Positions 22,164-30,130 of a stretch of 30,178 nucleotides of DNA are shown piece after piece. The stretch's first letter is position 1; each line of letters starts with the position of its first letter. Where the stretch lies: the NCBI GenBank assembly GCA_023664325.1, contig JAMPFS010000038.1, positions 1 to 30,178 on the forward strand, given 5' to 3'. The stretch comes from Clostridium sp. Lineage in GTDB: Bacteria > Bacillota > Clostridia > Lachnospirales > Lachnospiraceae. Below the pieces are notes generated by a model that was given only the letters and a program-made list of their open reading frames with translations, was not told the DNA's origin and made no database searches. Made by a program: the position numbers and the translations under genes.

Positions 22164-22855
22164 TTTCCCTCCTGTTTCAAACGGTATCCCATTCCCCAGA
22201 TTGTTTCAATATATTCCTCGTCTCCTGCGTACTGCTTTATCTTGTTCCGAAGATTGCTGATATGCACCTTCAAGGTACTGTCCTCATGATAAAACGGCTC
22301 ATTCCAGACACTTTCAAACAAATTCGCTTTGGAAAACAGCTTGGCGGGATTGCGCAGCAGCAGTTCCAAAATCATATATTCCTTGCCGGTCAGGACAAGT
22401 GCATTTCCCTTTACCGTTACCGTTTTTGCCGTACAGTCCATAACCATGTCCCTATACTGTATGCTCCCCTGCCTTTCGAGTGTTTCCCCTTTCTGCGTTC
22501 TGCGCAAAACCGCCTCGATCCGCACTGCCACCTCGTCCAGATCAAACGGCTTGGTAATGTAATCATCTGCGCCCATGCGTATCACATCAATCTTCGTCTG
22601 CACAGTATTTTTTGCAGATAAAATGATGACCGGCACCTCGGAAAATTCCCGAAGTTTTGCAAGCACCACATCTCCGCTTTGCAGAGGAAGCATCAAATCC
22701 AGCAGCACCAGATCAATATCCGCCCTGTCACGAAGCATCGTCAAAGCGCCCAGACCATTTTCCGCCCAAAGCACAGTGTACTGCTGCGATTCCAAATACG
22801 CGCGGAGTAAACGGTTAATCTCTTTATCATCTTCTACCACCAGTATCTTTGCCAT
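22160..22855 (-). CDS. OmpR-family response regulator of the Bcr-like module
   Basis: A 231-residue regulator with receiver residues D9-D10, phospho-acceptor Asp53 (LLDLMLP), Ser in LSAKN and Lys in TKPFDL, then a winged-helix DNA-binding domain (about 130-228; LTGKEYMILELLL, HISNLRNKIKQY, IWGMGYRL). The start ATG follows the PII-like gene stop by 8 nt and its ribosome site (AGGTGGAG) overlaps that stop, so it is translated from the DUF1538-PII transcript. Its likely targets are the GTTAA repeats in front of the ATPase gene. Its cognate kinase is presumably the one at 18000, displaced by the inserted cassette. Confidence 0.92.
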   Translation of the reverse strand: MAKILVVEDDKEINRLLRAYLESQQYTVLWAENGLGALTMLRDRADIDLVLLDLMLPLQSGDVVLAKLREFSEVPVIILSAKNTVQTKIDVIRMGADDYITKPFDLDEVAVRIEAVLRRTQKGETLERQGSIQYRDMVMDCTAKTVTVKGNALVLTGKEYMILELLLRNPAKLFSKANLFESVWNEPFYHEDSTLKVHISNLRNKIKQYAGDEEYIETIWGMGYRLKQEGN

Positions 22856-22863
22856 TTCTCCAC

Positions 22864-23559
22864 CTATTCCAAACCGGCAATTCCGTCAACCGGCAGTGAC
22901 AAGACAATGCCGTTTGCCTCGCTTTGCATGCCAAACTGCTTTCCGATCACCTGCATAATCGCACGCTTATCCTTTTTCGGGGCAATGATGAGAACGATCT
23001 CCCGCTCCGGCTGTACACGGATTCCCCAGAATTTCATTGCCTCCTCGCTTCCAATGCGCCTGCTGTGAAATACGGTGCCGCCTTTTGCGCCCATCGGCCG
23101 TGCCGCATCCATGATTTCCTCGCTAAATCCCTGATTCACAATCGTCATAATCATACTGTATTCGCTTTCCACCATTTCCAATTCATTCCTTTCTAAAGGC
23201 ATTTTACTGTTTTCCGGCTGTAACGTCTCCATCAGTTTAATCATATGGGAACTGCAGCCCGACATCGCAACCGTAAATGCGATTCCGCTATTCGGCATTC
23301 CGAGATGCAGTTTTTTTTGCAGTTTTTTCAGCATTTCGTCTGCGAAGGCTTTTGGCATCATACTCATCAGTATGCTTTTCTCTCCTCCGTCCAGCCCAAG
23401 CGTATTCATCATCTCGCTGGATGCCGTTCCCTGCGCCCGGAAATGGTACTGTACCGGAAGACCTCCCTCCTGAAACATTTCCACAGCTTTTTTCCCCAGC
23501 TTTGGTGTTGTAATGAGAAACAACATGCGGAAAACCATTTTATTATGGTTATCAGTCAT
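22864..23559 (-). CDS. PII-like protein with two tandem domains, partner of DUF1538
   Basis: A 231-residue protein that looks like two PII/GlnB-like ferredoxin folds in tandem: about 10-100 (MLFLITTPKLGKKAVEMFQEGGLPVQYHF, GTASSEMMNTLGLD) and about 128-225 (YSMIMTIVNQGFSEEIMDAARPMGAKGGTVFHSRR, EREIVLIIAPKKDKRAIMQVI). The second half carries the T-loop-like GAKGGTVFHSRR. PII proteins sense nucleotides and 2-oxoglutarate or related ligands and regulate membrane transporters by direct contact; ligand unknown here. ATG 23559 has GAGGAGG 9 nt upstream and overlaps the DUF1538 stop by 8 nt (ATGACTGA), so the two are coupled. Next gene is the response regulator after 8 nt. Confidence 0.8.
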   Translation of the reverse strand: MTDNHNKMVFRMLFLITTPKLGKKAVEMFQEGGLPVQYHFRAQGTASSEMMNTLGLDGGEKSILMSMMPKAFADEMLKKLQKKLHLGMPNSGIAFTVAMSGCSSHMIKLMETLQPENSKMPLERNELEMVESEYSMIMTIVNQGFSEEIMDAARPMGAKGGTVFHSRRIGSEEAMKFWGIRVQPEREIVLIIAPKKDKRAIMQVIGKQFGMQSEANGIVLSLPVDGIAGLE

Positions 23560-25090
23560 CTTCATATCCCTCCTCAAACTCATAAATTTCATCCTCAGTA
23601 TCCAGGACAGCAGACCGCTGCAAGGCAGCCTCCTCCATTTTATTCAGCTTATACTGATATTGTAACCCCATAATCTGTATAGCAATCAACGGTGTTAATG
23701 CCACCAGCGCAACAACGCCGAACGCATCCGTCATCAGATCGCCTCCCACGGCTTCACAGGCACCGATACAAAGCGGAAGCAAAAATGTGGTCGTCATCGG
23801 GCCGCTTGCCACGCCGCCGGAGTCAAAGGCAATTCCCACAAACATCTTGGGAACAAATCGGGTTAAGACCAGCGCCATGATATAACCGGGTATGATAATC
23901 CAGTAAATCGGCAGTCCGGTCAGCACACGCAGCATGGATAAACCGACACTGACCGACACGCCGACTGACAGGCAGCGGTTCATGGACTTTGCCGACACTG
24001 CTCCGTTTGTCACACTTTCCACCTGATGATTCAACACCTGTATCGCCGGTTCTGCCTTTACAATATAATATCCGATTAACATGCCGATTGGCACCAGCAG
24101 CCATTCCCAGCTTTCGGAGGCAACCTCTTTTCCCAGAAAGGAGCCGACCGGCGCAAAGCCCACATTTACCCCGCCAAGAAACAGCACCAGACCGACGTAT
24201 GTATATCCAAAACCCACGGCAATACGCTTTATCTGGTTTTGCTGGTAACGCCGGCTCACCAGCTGGAACAGAATAAAAACTGCGGCAACCGGCAGCAGGG
24301 AAACCAGTACTTCCCGGATATATTGCGGAAGGGAAAACAGAAATTCCCGTATCACATCTCTGGTGGTATTTACGTTGGCCACCTCTGTTTTGCTGTATGC
24401 CGCCTCCGTCGGACGAAAAAAACAGCCTAAGAGCATGACCGCAAGAATTGGGCCGATACTGGAAAGGGCTACCAGGCCGAAGCTGTCGTCTGCTGCATTC
24501 TTATCACTGCGGACAGAGGCGAGCCCGACGCCCATTGCCATGATAAATGGTACCGTCATCGGGCCGGTCGTCACGCCGCCCGAATCAAATGCAACTGCCA
24601 GAAAATCCTTTAACACAAAAAACGAAAGCCCGATTAACACCGTATAGATCACAATCAAAATCGTGGAAAACGGAATCTGGAACAAAATCCGGACAATTGC
24701 CAGTGCCAGAAAAATTCCGACACCTACCGCCACGGTCAGAATGAGAATATGGTTCGGAACGGATGGCACCTGCTCCGCCAACACCTGCAAATCGGGTTCC
24801 GAAACGGTGATGATTGCCCCCATTGAAAATCCGATGAACAAAATCATCGGGATTTTTCGGGTTTTGGATATCTGGACACCGATGCCTTCTCCGAGCGGTG
24901 TCATTGACATTTCCGCACCGAGCTGAAAAAATCCCATGCCGACCACGAGCATAACCGCGCCGGTCAGGAACATCACCATGATTCCCAAATCTACCGGAAC
25001 CAGAATGATACTGATTAACAGGACAATTCCGGTTATGGGTAAAACTGCCGAGAGCGATTCCAATATTTTTTCCTTTAATTTTTGATTCAT
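23552..25090 (-). CDS. DUF1538-family membrane protein (duplicated domain)
   Basis: A 512-residue polytopic membrane protein with about a dozen hydrophobic segments and clear internal duplication. SEPDLQVLAEQV (97-108) matches AEPAIQVLNHQV (346-357), and AFDSGGVTTGPMT (167-179) matches AFDSGGVASGPMT (421-433). These are the two DUF1538 halves. The buried AFDSGG and EP motifs suggest a transporter with inverted or parallel repeats, but the substrate is not established. The C-terminal 25 residues are acidic and cytosolic (DTEDEIYEFEEGYEDD), a plausible contact for the PII-like partner translated from an overlapping start. ATG 25090 has GAAGGAG 9 nt upstream. It is first in an apparent DUF1538-PII-regulator run. 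Confidence 0.85.
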   Translation of the reverse strand: MNQKLKEKILESLSAVLPITGIVLLISIILVPVDLGIMVMFLTGAVMLVVGMGFFQLGAEMSMTPLGEGIGVQISKTRKIPMILFIGFSMGAIITVSEPDLQVLAEQVPSVPNHILILTVAVGVGIFLALAIVRILFQIPFSTILIVIYTVLIGLSFFVLKDFLAVAFDSGGVTTGPMTVPFIMAMGVGLASVRSDKNAADDSFGLVALSSIGPILAVMLLGCFFRPTEAAYSKTEVANVNTTRDVIREFLFSLPQYIREVLVSLLPVAAVFILFQLVSRRYQQNQIKRIAVGFGYTYVGLVLFLGGVNVGFAPVGSFLGKEVASESWEWLLVPIGMLIGYYIVKAEPAIQVLNHQVESVTNGAVSAKSMNRCLSVGVSVSVGLSMLRVLTGLPIYWIIIPGYIMALVLTRFVPKMFVGIAFDSGGVASGPMTTTFLLPLCIGACEAVGGDLMTDAFGVVALVALTPLIAIQIMGLQYQYKLNKMEEAALQRSAVLDTEDEIYEFEEGYEDD

Positions 25091-25123
25091 ATTGTATTGC
25101 TCCTTCTACGCTTCATTATGTAT

Positions 25124-25152
25124 ACCATACTGGAATACCGTGATAATGTCAA
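25124..25152 (-). promoter_or_regulatory. Promoter candidate for the DUF1538 transcript
   Basis: A perfect TTGACA (25152-25147) and TATGGT (25129-25124) with 17-bp spacing on the minus strand, about 35 bp before the ATG. It begins directly after the rubrerythrin terminator. Confidence 0.6.
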
Positions 25153-25156
25153 GGAA

Positions 25157-25193
25157 ACAAAAAAAGAAGCCGACCCATAATGAATCAGCTTCT
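25157..25193 (-). terminator. Rho-independent terminator of rubrerythrin
   Basis: On the minus strand AGAAGCTGA and TCGGCTTCT form a 9-bp stem (one G-U) with an 11-nt loop, followed directly by seven T. Confidence 0.85.
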
Positions 25194-25208
25194 ATCATTC
25201 AGAATATC

Positions 25209-25751
25209 TTAATAATTCTCTGCCCTGAGCTTGAAATAACTCTGTGGATGCGCGCACACAGGGCATTCCTCCGGCGCCTGAGGTCCTACATGAATATGAC
25301 CGCAGTTCGCACACTCCCAAATCATGTCACCTTCCCTGGAAAATACAAGACCACCCTCTACATTTTCCAGTAATTTCTTATATCTCTCTTCATGTGCCTT
25401 TTCAATCTCACCGACCATCTCAAAAGATTTTGCAATATCCTCAAAACCTTCTTCTCTTGCCGTTGCAGCAAACTCTTTGTACATATCCGTCCACTCAAAA
25501 TTCTCGCCTGCCGCTGCATCTTTCAGATTTGTAACGGTATCCGGAACTGCGCCTCCATTTAAAAGTTTAAACCACATTTTGGCATGTTCTTTTTCATTGT
25601 TTGCAGTCTCTAAAAAGATATCCGCAATCTGGTTATACCCATCCTTCTTTGCCTTGCTTGCATAGTAGGTATATTTGTTGCGTGCCTGCGATTCCCCTGC
25701 AAATGCTGCCTGCAAATTTGCCTCTGTCTTTGTTCCTTTTAAATCTGCCAT
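25209..25751 (-). CDS. rbr: Rubrerythrin
   Basis: A 180-residue peroxide-scavenging protein of anaerobes. The N-terminal ferritin-like diiron domain has Glu20 (GESQAR), Glu53 and His56 (EKEH), Glu93, and the second E117-x-x-H120 pair; the C-terminal rubredoxin domain has Cys147, Cys150, Cys163 and Cys166 (CANC, CPVC) for one iron. It reduces hydrogen peroxide to water using reduced rubredoxin or NADH-dependent donors in the cytosol. Length is normal. ATG 25751 has AGGAGGAG 5 nt upstream; the earlier in-frame start at 25784 precedes that site. It is monocistronic, with its own promoter and a strong terminator. The roughly 100-nt leader contains an 8-bp inverted repeat (25788-25795 with 25833-25840) of unknown meaning. 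Confidence 0.96.
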   Translation of the reverse strand: MADLKGTKTEANLQAAFAGESQARNKYTYYASKAKKDGYNQIADIFLETANNEKEHAKMWFKLLNGGAVPDTVTNLKDAAAGENFEWTDMYKEFAATAREEGFEDIAKSFEMVGEIEKAHEERYKKLLENVEGGLVFSREGDMIWECANCGHIHVGPQAPEECPVCAHPQSYFKLRAENY

Positions 25752-25852
25752 GTTTTCTCCTCCTAATTGTCTTTTGCTCATCATAATATTCCTGTCTTTG
25801 CCACTCCCGCTGCCCGTGCTGTCTGGTTTAAAACAGGAATTATTACTGCTTT

Positions 25853-25881
25853 ATTCTATCAGACAATTCCCGATACTACAA
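25853..25881 (-). promoter_or_regulatory. Promoter candidate for rubrerythrin
   Basis: TTGTAG (25881-25876) and TAGAAT (25858-25853), 17-bp spacing, minus strand. Confidence 0.55.
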
Positions 25882-25922
25882 TCCCTTTTATGCAAAAATC
25901 CTCAAATATGCCTCATGACAAC

Positions 25923-26243
25923 TCATTTTTTCTTTTTGGGCTTCCGCTCCGGCAGCTCCGGATACATGGCTGCCACCATTTCCTGCAGCAGCGGCTTATT
26001 GTCAATCACGGTAACCGGAAGCATTGGCTTTGCCCCTTCATATGGCGGTTCCGGCTCACTGTCCGGCATATATTTTTTGCTGGCTTCGGTCACCTTTACC
26101 ATAAAGCCGCTTCCATAGATTCCACCAAAAATCCGTTCCCGGTAATAGAAAATATAACCTCCCATCATCGGAATATTACGGACCTCCCCAAGCTCCGATA
26201 ACTGATCCATGATGTATGCCGCAAGTTCTTTGTTGTCTGCCAT
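25923..26243 (-). CDS. TfoX N-terminal domain protein
   Basis: A 106-residue protein consisting only of the TfoX/Sxy N-terminal domain: YIMDQLSELGEVRNIPMMGGYIFYYRERIFGGIYGSGFMVKV, followed by PEPPYEGAKPMLPV and ending in a basic PERKPKKKK tail. In gamma-proteobacteria TfoX regulates competence, but stand-alone N-terminal domains in Clostridia have no established role. ATG 26243 follows AAGGAAGGGG; an upstream start at 26300 is not supported. No operon with rubrerythrin, whose promoter lies between. Confidence 0.88.
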   Translation of the reverse strand: MADNKELAAYIMDQLSELGEVRNIPMMGGYIFYYRERIFGGIYGSGFMVKVTEASKKYMPDSEPEPPYEGAKPMLPVTVIDNKPLLQEMVAAMYPELPERKPKKKK

Positions 26244-26352
26244 AATCCCCTTCCTTTCTGATTCCCAAACAATTTTTTCTGGTATTTCGATTATATCCAT
26301 GCTGTGATGGCTATCATAATTTTACAATGGCGTCCCATATATTGCAATCTAT

Positions 26353-26997
26353 TTATAAATCATACAGCAGTTTTGCCATGCCCAATTCACTGTACAGGAA
26401 AAACCGGCATATAAACATGACTGATATATAGATAACGGTCTCATATTTACTATATACGTCTGTCCTTTCCGCCCTCTTTGTTATGCAGGAATATAACCGA
26501 AATACAAGAAAGCCAAGCACTGCTCCGACAGTGTTCAACAATAAGTCGTCAATGTCAGTCGCCCGCATATCCAAAAGCTGGCTGATTTCCACTAGTAAGG
26601 ACAGTGCGCCTCCGGCAATACAGGCATATTTTAATTTGTTTAAATCTGACCAGATTAACGGCAGCAAAAATCCAAGCGGAACAAACAGCACCACATTTAA
26701 GACATATCCCACTAAGTCAATATTGGCATCGGAAAATGGAATCAGATTTACGCTTTGCGTACTGTATGCCAGCCCGTATTGTTTGATATGAAATATCGTA
26801 CCGGCACCCGTAACATGAAAAACGCCAAACAGATAAACTGCGAACACCAACATTCCTATGATATGCCCTCTGGTATTTGCCTGCTGTTCTTTCTGGTACC
26901 GCATGCAAAACAGCCGGACTGCTGCCGCTGCCGGGACAAGCACCGTTAGAAATTCATATCCGGTCAATATCAACTCGTTCCATATTATTTCTGCCAT
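26353..26997 (-). CDS. VanZ-family membrane protein
   Basis: A 214-residue protein with five or so membrane helices. VanZ hallmarks are the NLIPF motif after a periplasmic loop, NVVLFVPLGFLLPL, and SLLVEISQLLDMRATDIDDLLLNTVGAVLGF. VanZ of Enterococcus gives low teicoplanin resistance; most chromosomal homologues have no assigned role but act at the envelope. The C-terminus has an extra hydrophobic helix (VIYISVMFICRFFLY). ATG 26997 has AGGGAGG 6 nt upstream. It is downstream of the sigma/anti-sigma pair with a 118-bp gap that includes the palindrome ATTTCTTAAGAAAT (27089-27102), so separate transcription is possible. Confidence 0.9.
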   Translation of the reverse strand: MAEIIWNELILTGYEFLTVLVPAAAAVRLFCMRYQKEQQANTRGHIIGMLVFAVYLFGVFHVTGAGTIFHIKQYGLAYSTQSVNLIPFSDANIDLVGYVLNVVLFVPLGFLLPLIWSDLNKLKYACIAGGALSLLVEISQLLDMRATDIDDLLLNTVGAVLGFLVFRLYSCITKRAERTDVYSKYETVIYISVMFICRFFLYSELGMAKLLYDL

Positions 26998-27115
26998 AGT
27001 AAGCCTCCCTTTGCGATTAAAATCATTCATACACCACACTTGTATGATAACAAATAGGAGGCTTCTATGTTTCAATATTTTCTGAAAGATTTCTTAAGAA
27101 ATTCTTACTCTGCCG

Positions 27116-28204
27116 CTATTTCAGCTTTACGATAAACGCATGCTCCTCATCCGTTTGTGCCGTCTCAAATAACCACTTATCCGCTGCGGCATCATACTCC
27201 ACGATACGCGGAATAAATTTGATGTAATCCGAATCCATATCAAAGTTGGTGATTTCCGCATACCATTCGCAGCCCCCTCGCAACATACTGTAAAAGTTCT
27301 CATATCGAATGCCGTTTGCATCTTCCACATAATAAAAATCATATATATATTTTTCCAGCCTCGCCTCGGCATCCTCATTTTCAGCGGCAAAATCAATATG
27401 CAGTTTAATGGCAGACGGCGCTACCGTGGAATTTTTCACCCATGCGGTAATCCCCTCCTCCACTTCAATCATCTGCTCTGGTACAGCGGCAGTATTTTCC
27501 AACGCATCACCAATCGGCGCCTGGAACGTAAAGTCCTGCCTTTCATCCATTCCCTCTATATATAAGGATATTTTCACTGTAACTTCCTCTCCTGCGACCT
27601 CTTTATTGATATAGTCATCTCCCTCCCCTGACATTTCAAATCTGAGGTCAATCAGACCAAAGTAACTTCCCGGTTCTTCCGTGTCCTTTTCAAATTGTGC
27701 CATGAGGCAGTTTCTTCCGTTGACATATGCATGGTCGCCTGCTCCCTCCGGTATCAAGGCTGCCCCCTCCGGTAAATGTGCCGTAAAAGCCAGATAGGTT
27801 CCATCTATATACACCTCGTCGATTTCCAACAGTGTATCTTGTTCAGAATCCAAATCGGTAATGATATTTTCCTCTGGTATGCCCCTTCCCCACCAGCTGC
27901 GCAAATGCCGGTTAATGCCGGGAATACTGGCAGCAAATACAGCAGAGCCGCCAAGAATAAAGATACACGCTATGGCAGCAGCAGTTTTGGAAAGCCCGCC
28001 CCAATACTTTTTCTTCGCGGATGCAGCAAAACCTTCCGTATCTCCCTGCATTTCTAATCCGCTGTCTGCCGGCTTTTGCATGTTTTGCCAAACGGTCTGC
28101 TCGACTGTTTTCCGAAAGGAATCCGGTGTTGGCGGAAAAAGATAAGCAACCCCGCCTATATTTTCTTCTCTCTTTTGTGATGAAATTGTATTTTCTTTAC
28201 GCAT
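27116..28204 (-). CDS. DUF4179 membrane anti-sigma-factor-like protein
   Basis: A 362-residue single-pass protein. A short cytosolic region (about 1-70, with the FPPTPDSFRKTVEQTV segment likely to bind the sigma factor), one membrane helix (about 72-92, TAAAIACIFILGGSAVFAA), and an extracellular beta-rich domain of about 265 residues with the DUF4179 layout. Its ATG overlaps the sigma stop by 8 nt (ATGCGTAA), the classic arrangement of sigma and membrane-bound anti-sigma. It should sequester the ECF sigma factor until an envelope signal releases it. Trigger unknown. Confidence 0.85.
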   Translation of the reverse strand: MRKENTISSQKREENIGGVAYLFPPTPDSFRKTVEQTVWQNMQKPADSGLEMQGDTEGFAASAKKKYWGGLSKTAAAIACIFILGGSAVFAASIPGINRHLRSWWGRGIPEENIITDLDSEQDTLLEIDEVYIDGTYLAFTAHLPEGAALIPEGAGDHAYVNGRNCLMAQFEKDTEEPGSYFGLIDLRFEMSGEGDDYINKEVAGEEVTVKISLYIEGMDERQDFTFQAPIGDALENTAAVPEQMIEVEEGITAWVKNSTVAPSAIKLHIDFAAENEDAEARLEKYIYDFYYVEDANGIRYENFYSMLRGGCEWYAEITNFDMDSDYIKFIPRIVEYDAAADKWLFETAQTDEEHAFIVKLK

Positions 28205-28709
28205 GGCATTTTCCCTCCTCCAAAAATTGCTTTAACTGGCTGCGTCCTCTGCTCAAACGGCTCTTTACCGTTCCCTGACTTACCCCGGTCATTTGGGCAA
28301 TCTCTTTTACCGAATAGCCCTCAATATAATACAAAGTAACCGTAAGCCTCTGGTTCTCATTCAGATTCCGCATTGCCTGATATAAGTCAAAATAATCGTC
28401 CACATATGCATCCTGTTGGTTTCCCGAATACATAAAATGTTCAAGCTCTGGTTCAGCCTGATGAAAAGCCAGCATCACTTTGCTTCTCTGCCTGCGGATA
28501 CGGAAACACTCATGAATCAATATCCTTGTCAGCCATGTTTTTGCATATTCTTCCTGTTTGAGTGAATCTAATTTTTGAAAAGCGATTGTGATGGCTTCAC
28601 TCACTGCATCTTCGCAATCCGAATCATTTTTCAGAATGGATTTGCTAACCCTGTATAAACTGTCCGTGGAGTCTATAACCAGTTTTGCAAAGGTTTCTTT
28701 ACTCAGCAT
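28197..28709 (-). CDS. ECF RNA polymerase sigma-70 factor
   Basis: A 170-residue sigma factor with region 2 (about 8-70; SLYRVSKSILKNDSDCEDAVSEAITIAFQKL, TWLTRILIHECFRIRRQ) and region 4 (about 110-162; LNENQRLTVTLYYIEGYSVKEIAQMTGVSQGTVKSRLSRGRSQLKQFL) and no region 1 or 3, as in extracytoplasmic function sigmas. ATG 28709 is preceded by AAAGGAGAGG; the longer frame from 28790 would run through the upstream terminator and lacks a ribosome site. Cotranscribed with the anti-sigma gene. A GGAACC box upstream suggests autoregulation. Confidence 0.93.
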   Translation of the reverse strand: MLSKETFAKLVIDSTDSLYRVSKSILKNDSDCEDAVSEAITIAFQKLDSLKQEEYAKTWLTRILIHECFRIRRQRSKVMLAFHQAEPELEHFMYSGNQQDAYVDDYFDLYQAMRNLNENQRLTVTLYYIEGYSVKEIAQMTGVSQGTVKSRLSRGRSQLKQFLEEGKCHA

Positions 28710-28740
28710 ATTTTCCTCTCCTTTTCCTGCTTTACCTATT

Positions 28741-28767
28741 AGAGAAAGAAAGCCAACAAATGGTTCC
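28741..28767 (-). promoter_or_regulatory. Candidate autoregulated ECF promoter
   Basis: GGAACC (28767-28762 on the minus strand) is the common ECF -35 motif. A CTCTAA-like string starts 17 nt downstream, roughly where the -10 belongs, but the usual CGTC is absent. Confidence 0.35.
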
Positions 28768-28777
28768 ATAAAGATTG

Positions 28778-28815
28778 CAAAAAACAGCATTTAAGCTGTT
28801 CTGCTTAAATGCTGT
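28778..28815 (-). terminator. Strong intrinsic terminator of the Rpn-like gene
   Basis: ACAGCATTTAAGC (28784-28796) and GCTTAAATGCTGT (28803-28815) are a perfect 13-bp stem with a 6-nt loop; on the minus strand it runs straight into TTTTTT. It lies 14 bp after the Rpn-like stop. Confidence 0.92.
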
Positions 28816-28828
28816 CATCATCTTACCG

Positions 28829-29821
28829 CTATGCAAGTACCGACTCTTTTCCCTCAATGATCGCTTTTATTTCCTCAACGCTTTTTTCTGCCATTTCTGC
28901 GATATCTTCTAACGGAATGCCTTTCCTGTACATATTTTTAATCATCTCGGCTCTTCCTTCGGCTCTTCCTTCGGCTCTTCCTTCGGCTCTTCCCTCGGCT
29001 CTTCCTTCGGCTCTTCCCGCATCTTTGATTCCCTGTGAAAGATTACACATGACACTCACATCCTTTCTGATTTCATTCTCTACTGGAATATGATACTCTG
29101 TTTCGATAATATTCAACCGTTCATCCACGGACAGGTCTTTTGACAACAGTGTGCCAAGCAGCCGGTGCAGTTCATACTTCTCATCATGCGCCGGAAGTCC
29201 GTCTGCTATCCCGATGACAACAATGTTAAATAAATCAAGGTCTCCATCACTCTGATAACTGCCTAAAAGCTGCTCCGATACCAAATGCACGTATTCCATA
29301 CTGTTTTCCGGCATACTCATACATACCCATATCGAGAAAACCCGCTTGATGTCATTGTAGTTCGTATTGACAAAATCCCTTTCCTTTTGGGAGGAAATCA
29401 AACGGCTTACATAAAAGATTCCACGGTTTAAGAGTTTATATTCCGTCGGCATGTCTTTTTGTGCTTCTATATTGATGATAATCTGCGAAAGACCGTCTTT
29501 CATCCGGACATAAAACACAATATCAAACCGGATTAACCCCTCATTTTTCTCGCTGTTTTCCGTGTTAAGACCGGCCACTCTGTCCCCCGCTGTTTTTTCT
29601 GCGGTATTCGTTAAACCCGGTTCTATGGCAACCGTACTGATATAAGGTTCCCCTTCGATATAGGTCTGCACCTCTTCCGGGTTCATTCCCATAAACTCAT
29701 CAACCGTCTTTACCAGTATATGTGCAAGTATCCATTTATTCCCCAATAACCGTTTCGCACTTTCATCGTACTGGGCATCCCTGTCGGCTGCCCGCACTGC
29801 ATTTTTCACCTCTGTATCCAA
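28829..29821 (-). CDS. Rpn / PD-(D/E)XK nuclease family transposase-like protein with GRAE repeats
   Basis: A 330-residue member of the same family as 11295-12278. The nuclease core is intact to the eye: D in RFDIVFYVRMKDG and E-x-Q-K in INIEAQKD, with LLNRGIFYVSRLISSQ and VFSIWVC following. The C-terminal region has six GRAE tetrapeptides in a row before the usual helical tail (MYRKGIPLEDIAEMAEKSVEEIKAII). I select TTG 29821 because AAGGAG (29833-29828) is exactly 6 nt upstream; the alternative TTG at 29860 adds 13 residues but has no ribosome site. Family members are proposed to promote RecA-independent recombination or to act in defence. It has its own promoter and a strong terminator. Confidence 0.82.
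   Translation of the reverse strand: MDTEVKNAVRAADRDAQYDESAKRLLGNKWILAHILVKTVDEFMGMNPEEVQTYIEGEPYISTVAIEPGLTNTAEKTAGDRVAGLNTENSEKNEGLIRFDIVFYVRMKDGLSQIIINIEAQKDMPTEYKLLNRGIFYVSRLISSQKERDFVNTNYNDIKRVFSIWVCMSMPENSMEYVHLVSEQLLGSYQSDGDLDLFNIVVIGIADGLPAHDEKYELHRLLGTLLSKDLSVDERLNIIETEYHIPVENEIRKDVSVMCNLSQGIKDAGRAEGRAEGRAEGRAEGRAEGRAEMIKNMYRKGIPLEDIAEMAEKSVEEIKAIIEGKESVLA
28946..29017 (-). repeat. Six 12-bp tandem units encoding GRAE
   Basis: Six copies of a 12-bp unit (GGAAGAGCCGAA on the minus strand, with one or two silent GAG variants). Copy-number change would stay in frame and lengthen or shorten a charged linker. Confidence 0.92.
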
Positions 29822-29881
29822 AGCATTCTCCTTTTTCTGAAATATCTCTGTTATCTGCAAACCATGTCAAGCTGTATCCTA

Positions 29882-29910
29882 ATTATACCTTAGGTCTTTT
29901 GACAAAGCAA
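29882..29910 (-). promoter_or_regulatory. Promoter candidate for the Rpn-like gene
   Basis: A perfect TATAAT (29887-29882) with TTGCTT (29910-29905) 17 bp upstream on the minus strand. Confidence 0.55.
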
Positions 29911-29916
29911 CCGAAT

Positions 29917-29997
29917 TTACGCCTGTGTTTGTGACAACACTTTCTGTTCCAACTCCTTGAATGTTACCTGGTTTTCCGTTACAATAGTTTTCATCAT
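29917..29997 (-). pseudogene. N-terminal remnant resembling an ISLre2/UPF0236 transposase
   Basis: A 26-codon frame starting MMKTIVTENQVTFKELEQ with AAAGGAG 5-6 nt upstream. The start looks like the N-terminus of ISLre2-type transposases (MN.IVT...VTF.E.E), but it stops after about 26 codons and no further transposase is present. It is either a truncated insertion-sequence remnant or a tiny peptide; I favour the former from memory of the family, without an alignment. Confidence 0.4.
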
Positions 29998-30055
29998 ACA
30001 GTCTCCTTTGATTTAATCTCGTCAATTAACATCATAAAGAAAAACTGTATGATTG

Positions 30056-30089
30056 GGAAGTAGGGATTTTTATCTCTGCTTCCTTTTTT
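30056..30089 (+). terminator. Plus-strand intrinsic terminator-like hairpin
   Basis: GGAAGTAGGGAT (30056-30067) pairs with ATCTCTGCTTCC (30072-30083) through 12 pairs including two G-U, with a TTTT loop and six T after the stem. No plus-strand gene precedes it within the window's last 12 kb. Confidence 0.65.
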
Positions 30090-30130
30090 GGTTTACATAA
30101 CTATTTGAAGTGACCTCTTTTGCCAATCAG

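Noticed and set aside
27089..27102. ATTTCTTAAGAAAT palindrome before the VanZ-like gene
   Set aside because: A 14-bp AT-rich palindrome is expected by chance in such sequence and it has no clear relation to a promoter.
28709..28790. Longer N-terminus for the ECF sigma factor
   Set aside because: It would begin within the strong terminator of the upstream gene and lacks a ribosome site; AAAGGAGAGG before 28709 decides the start.
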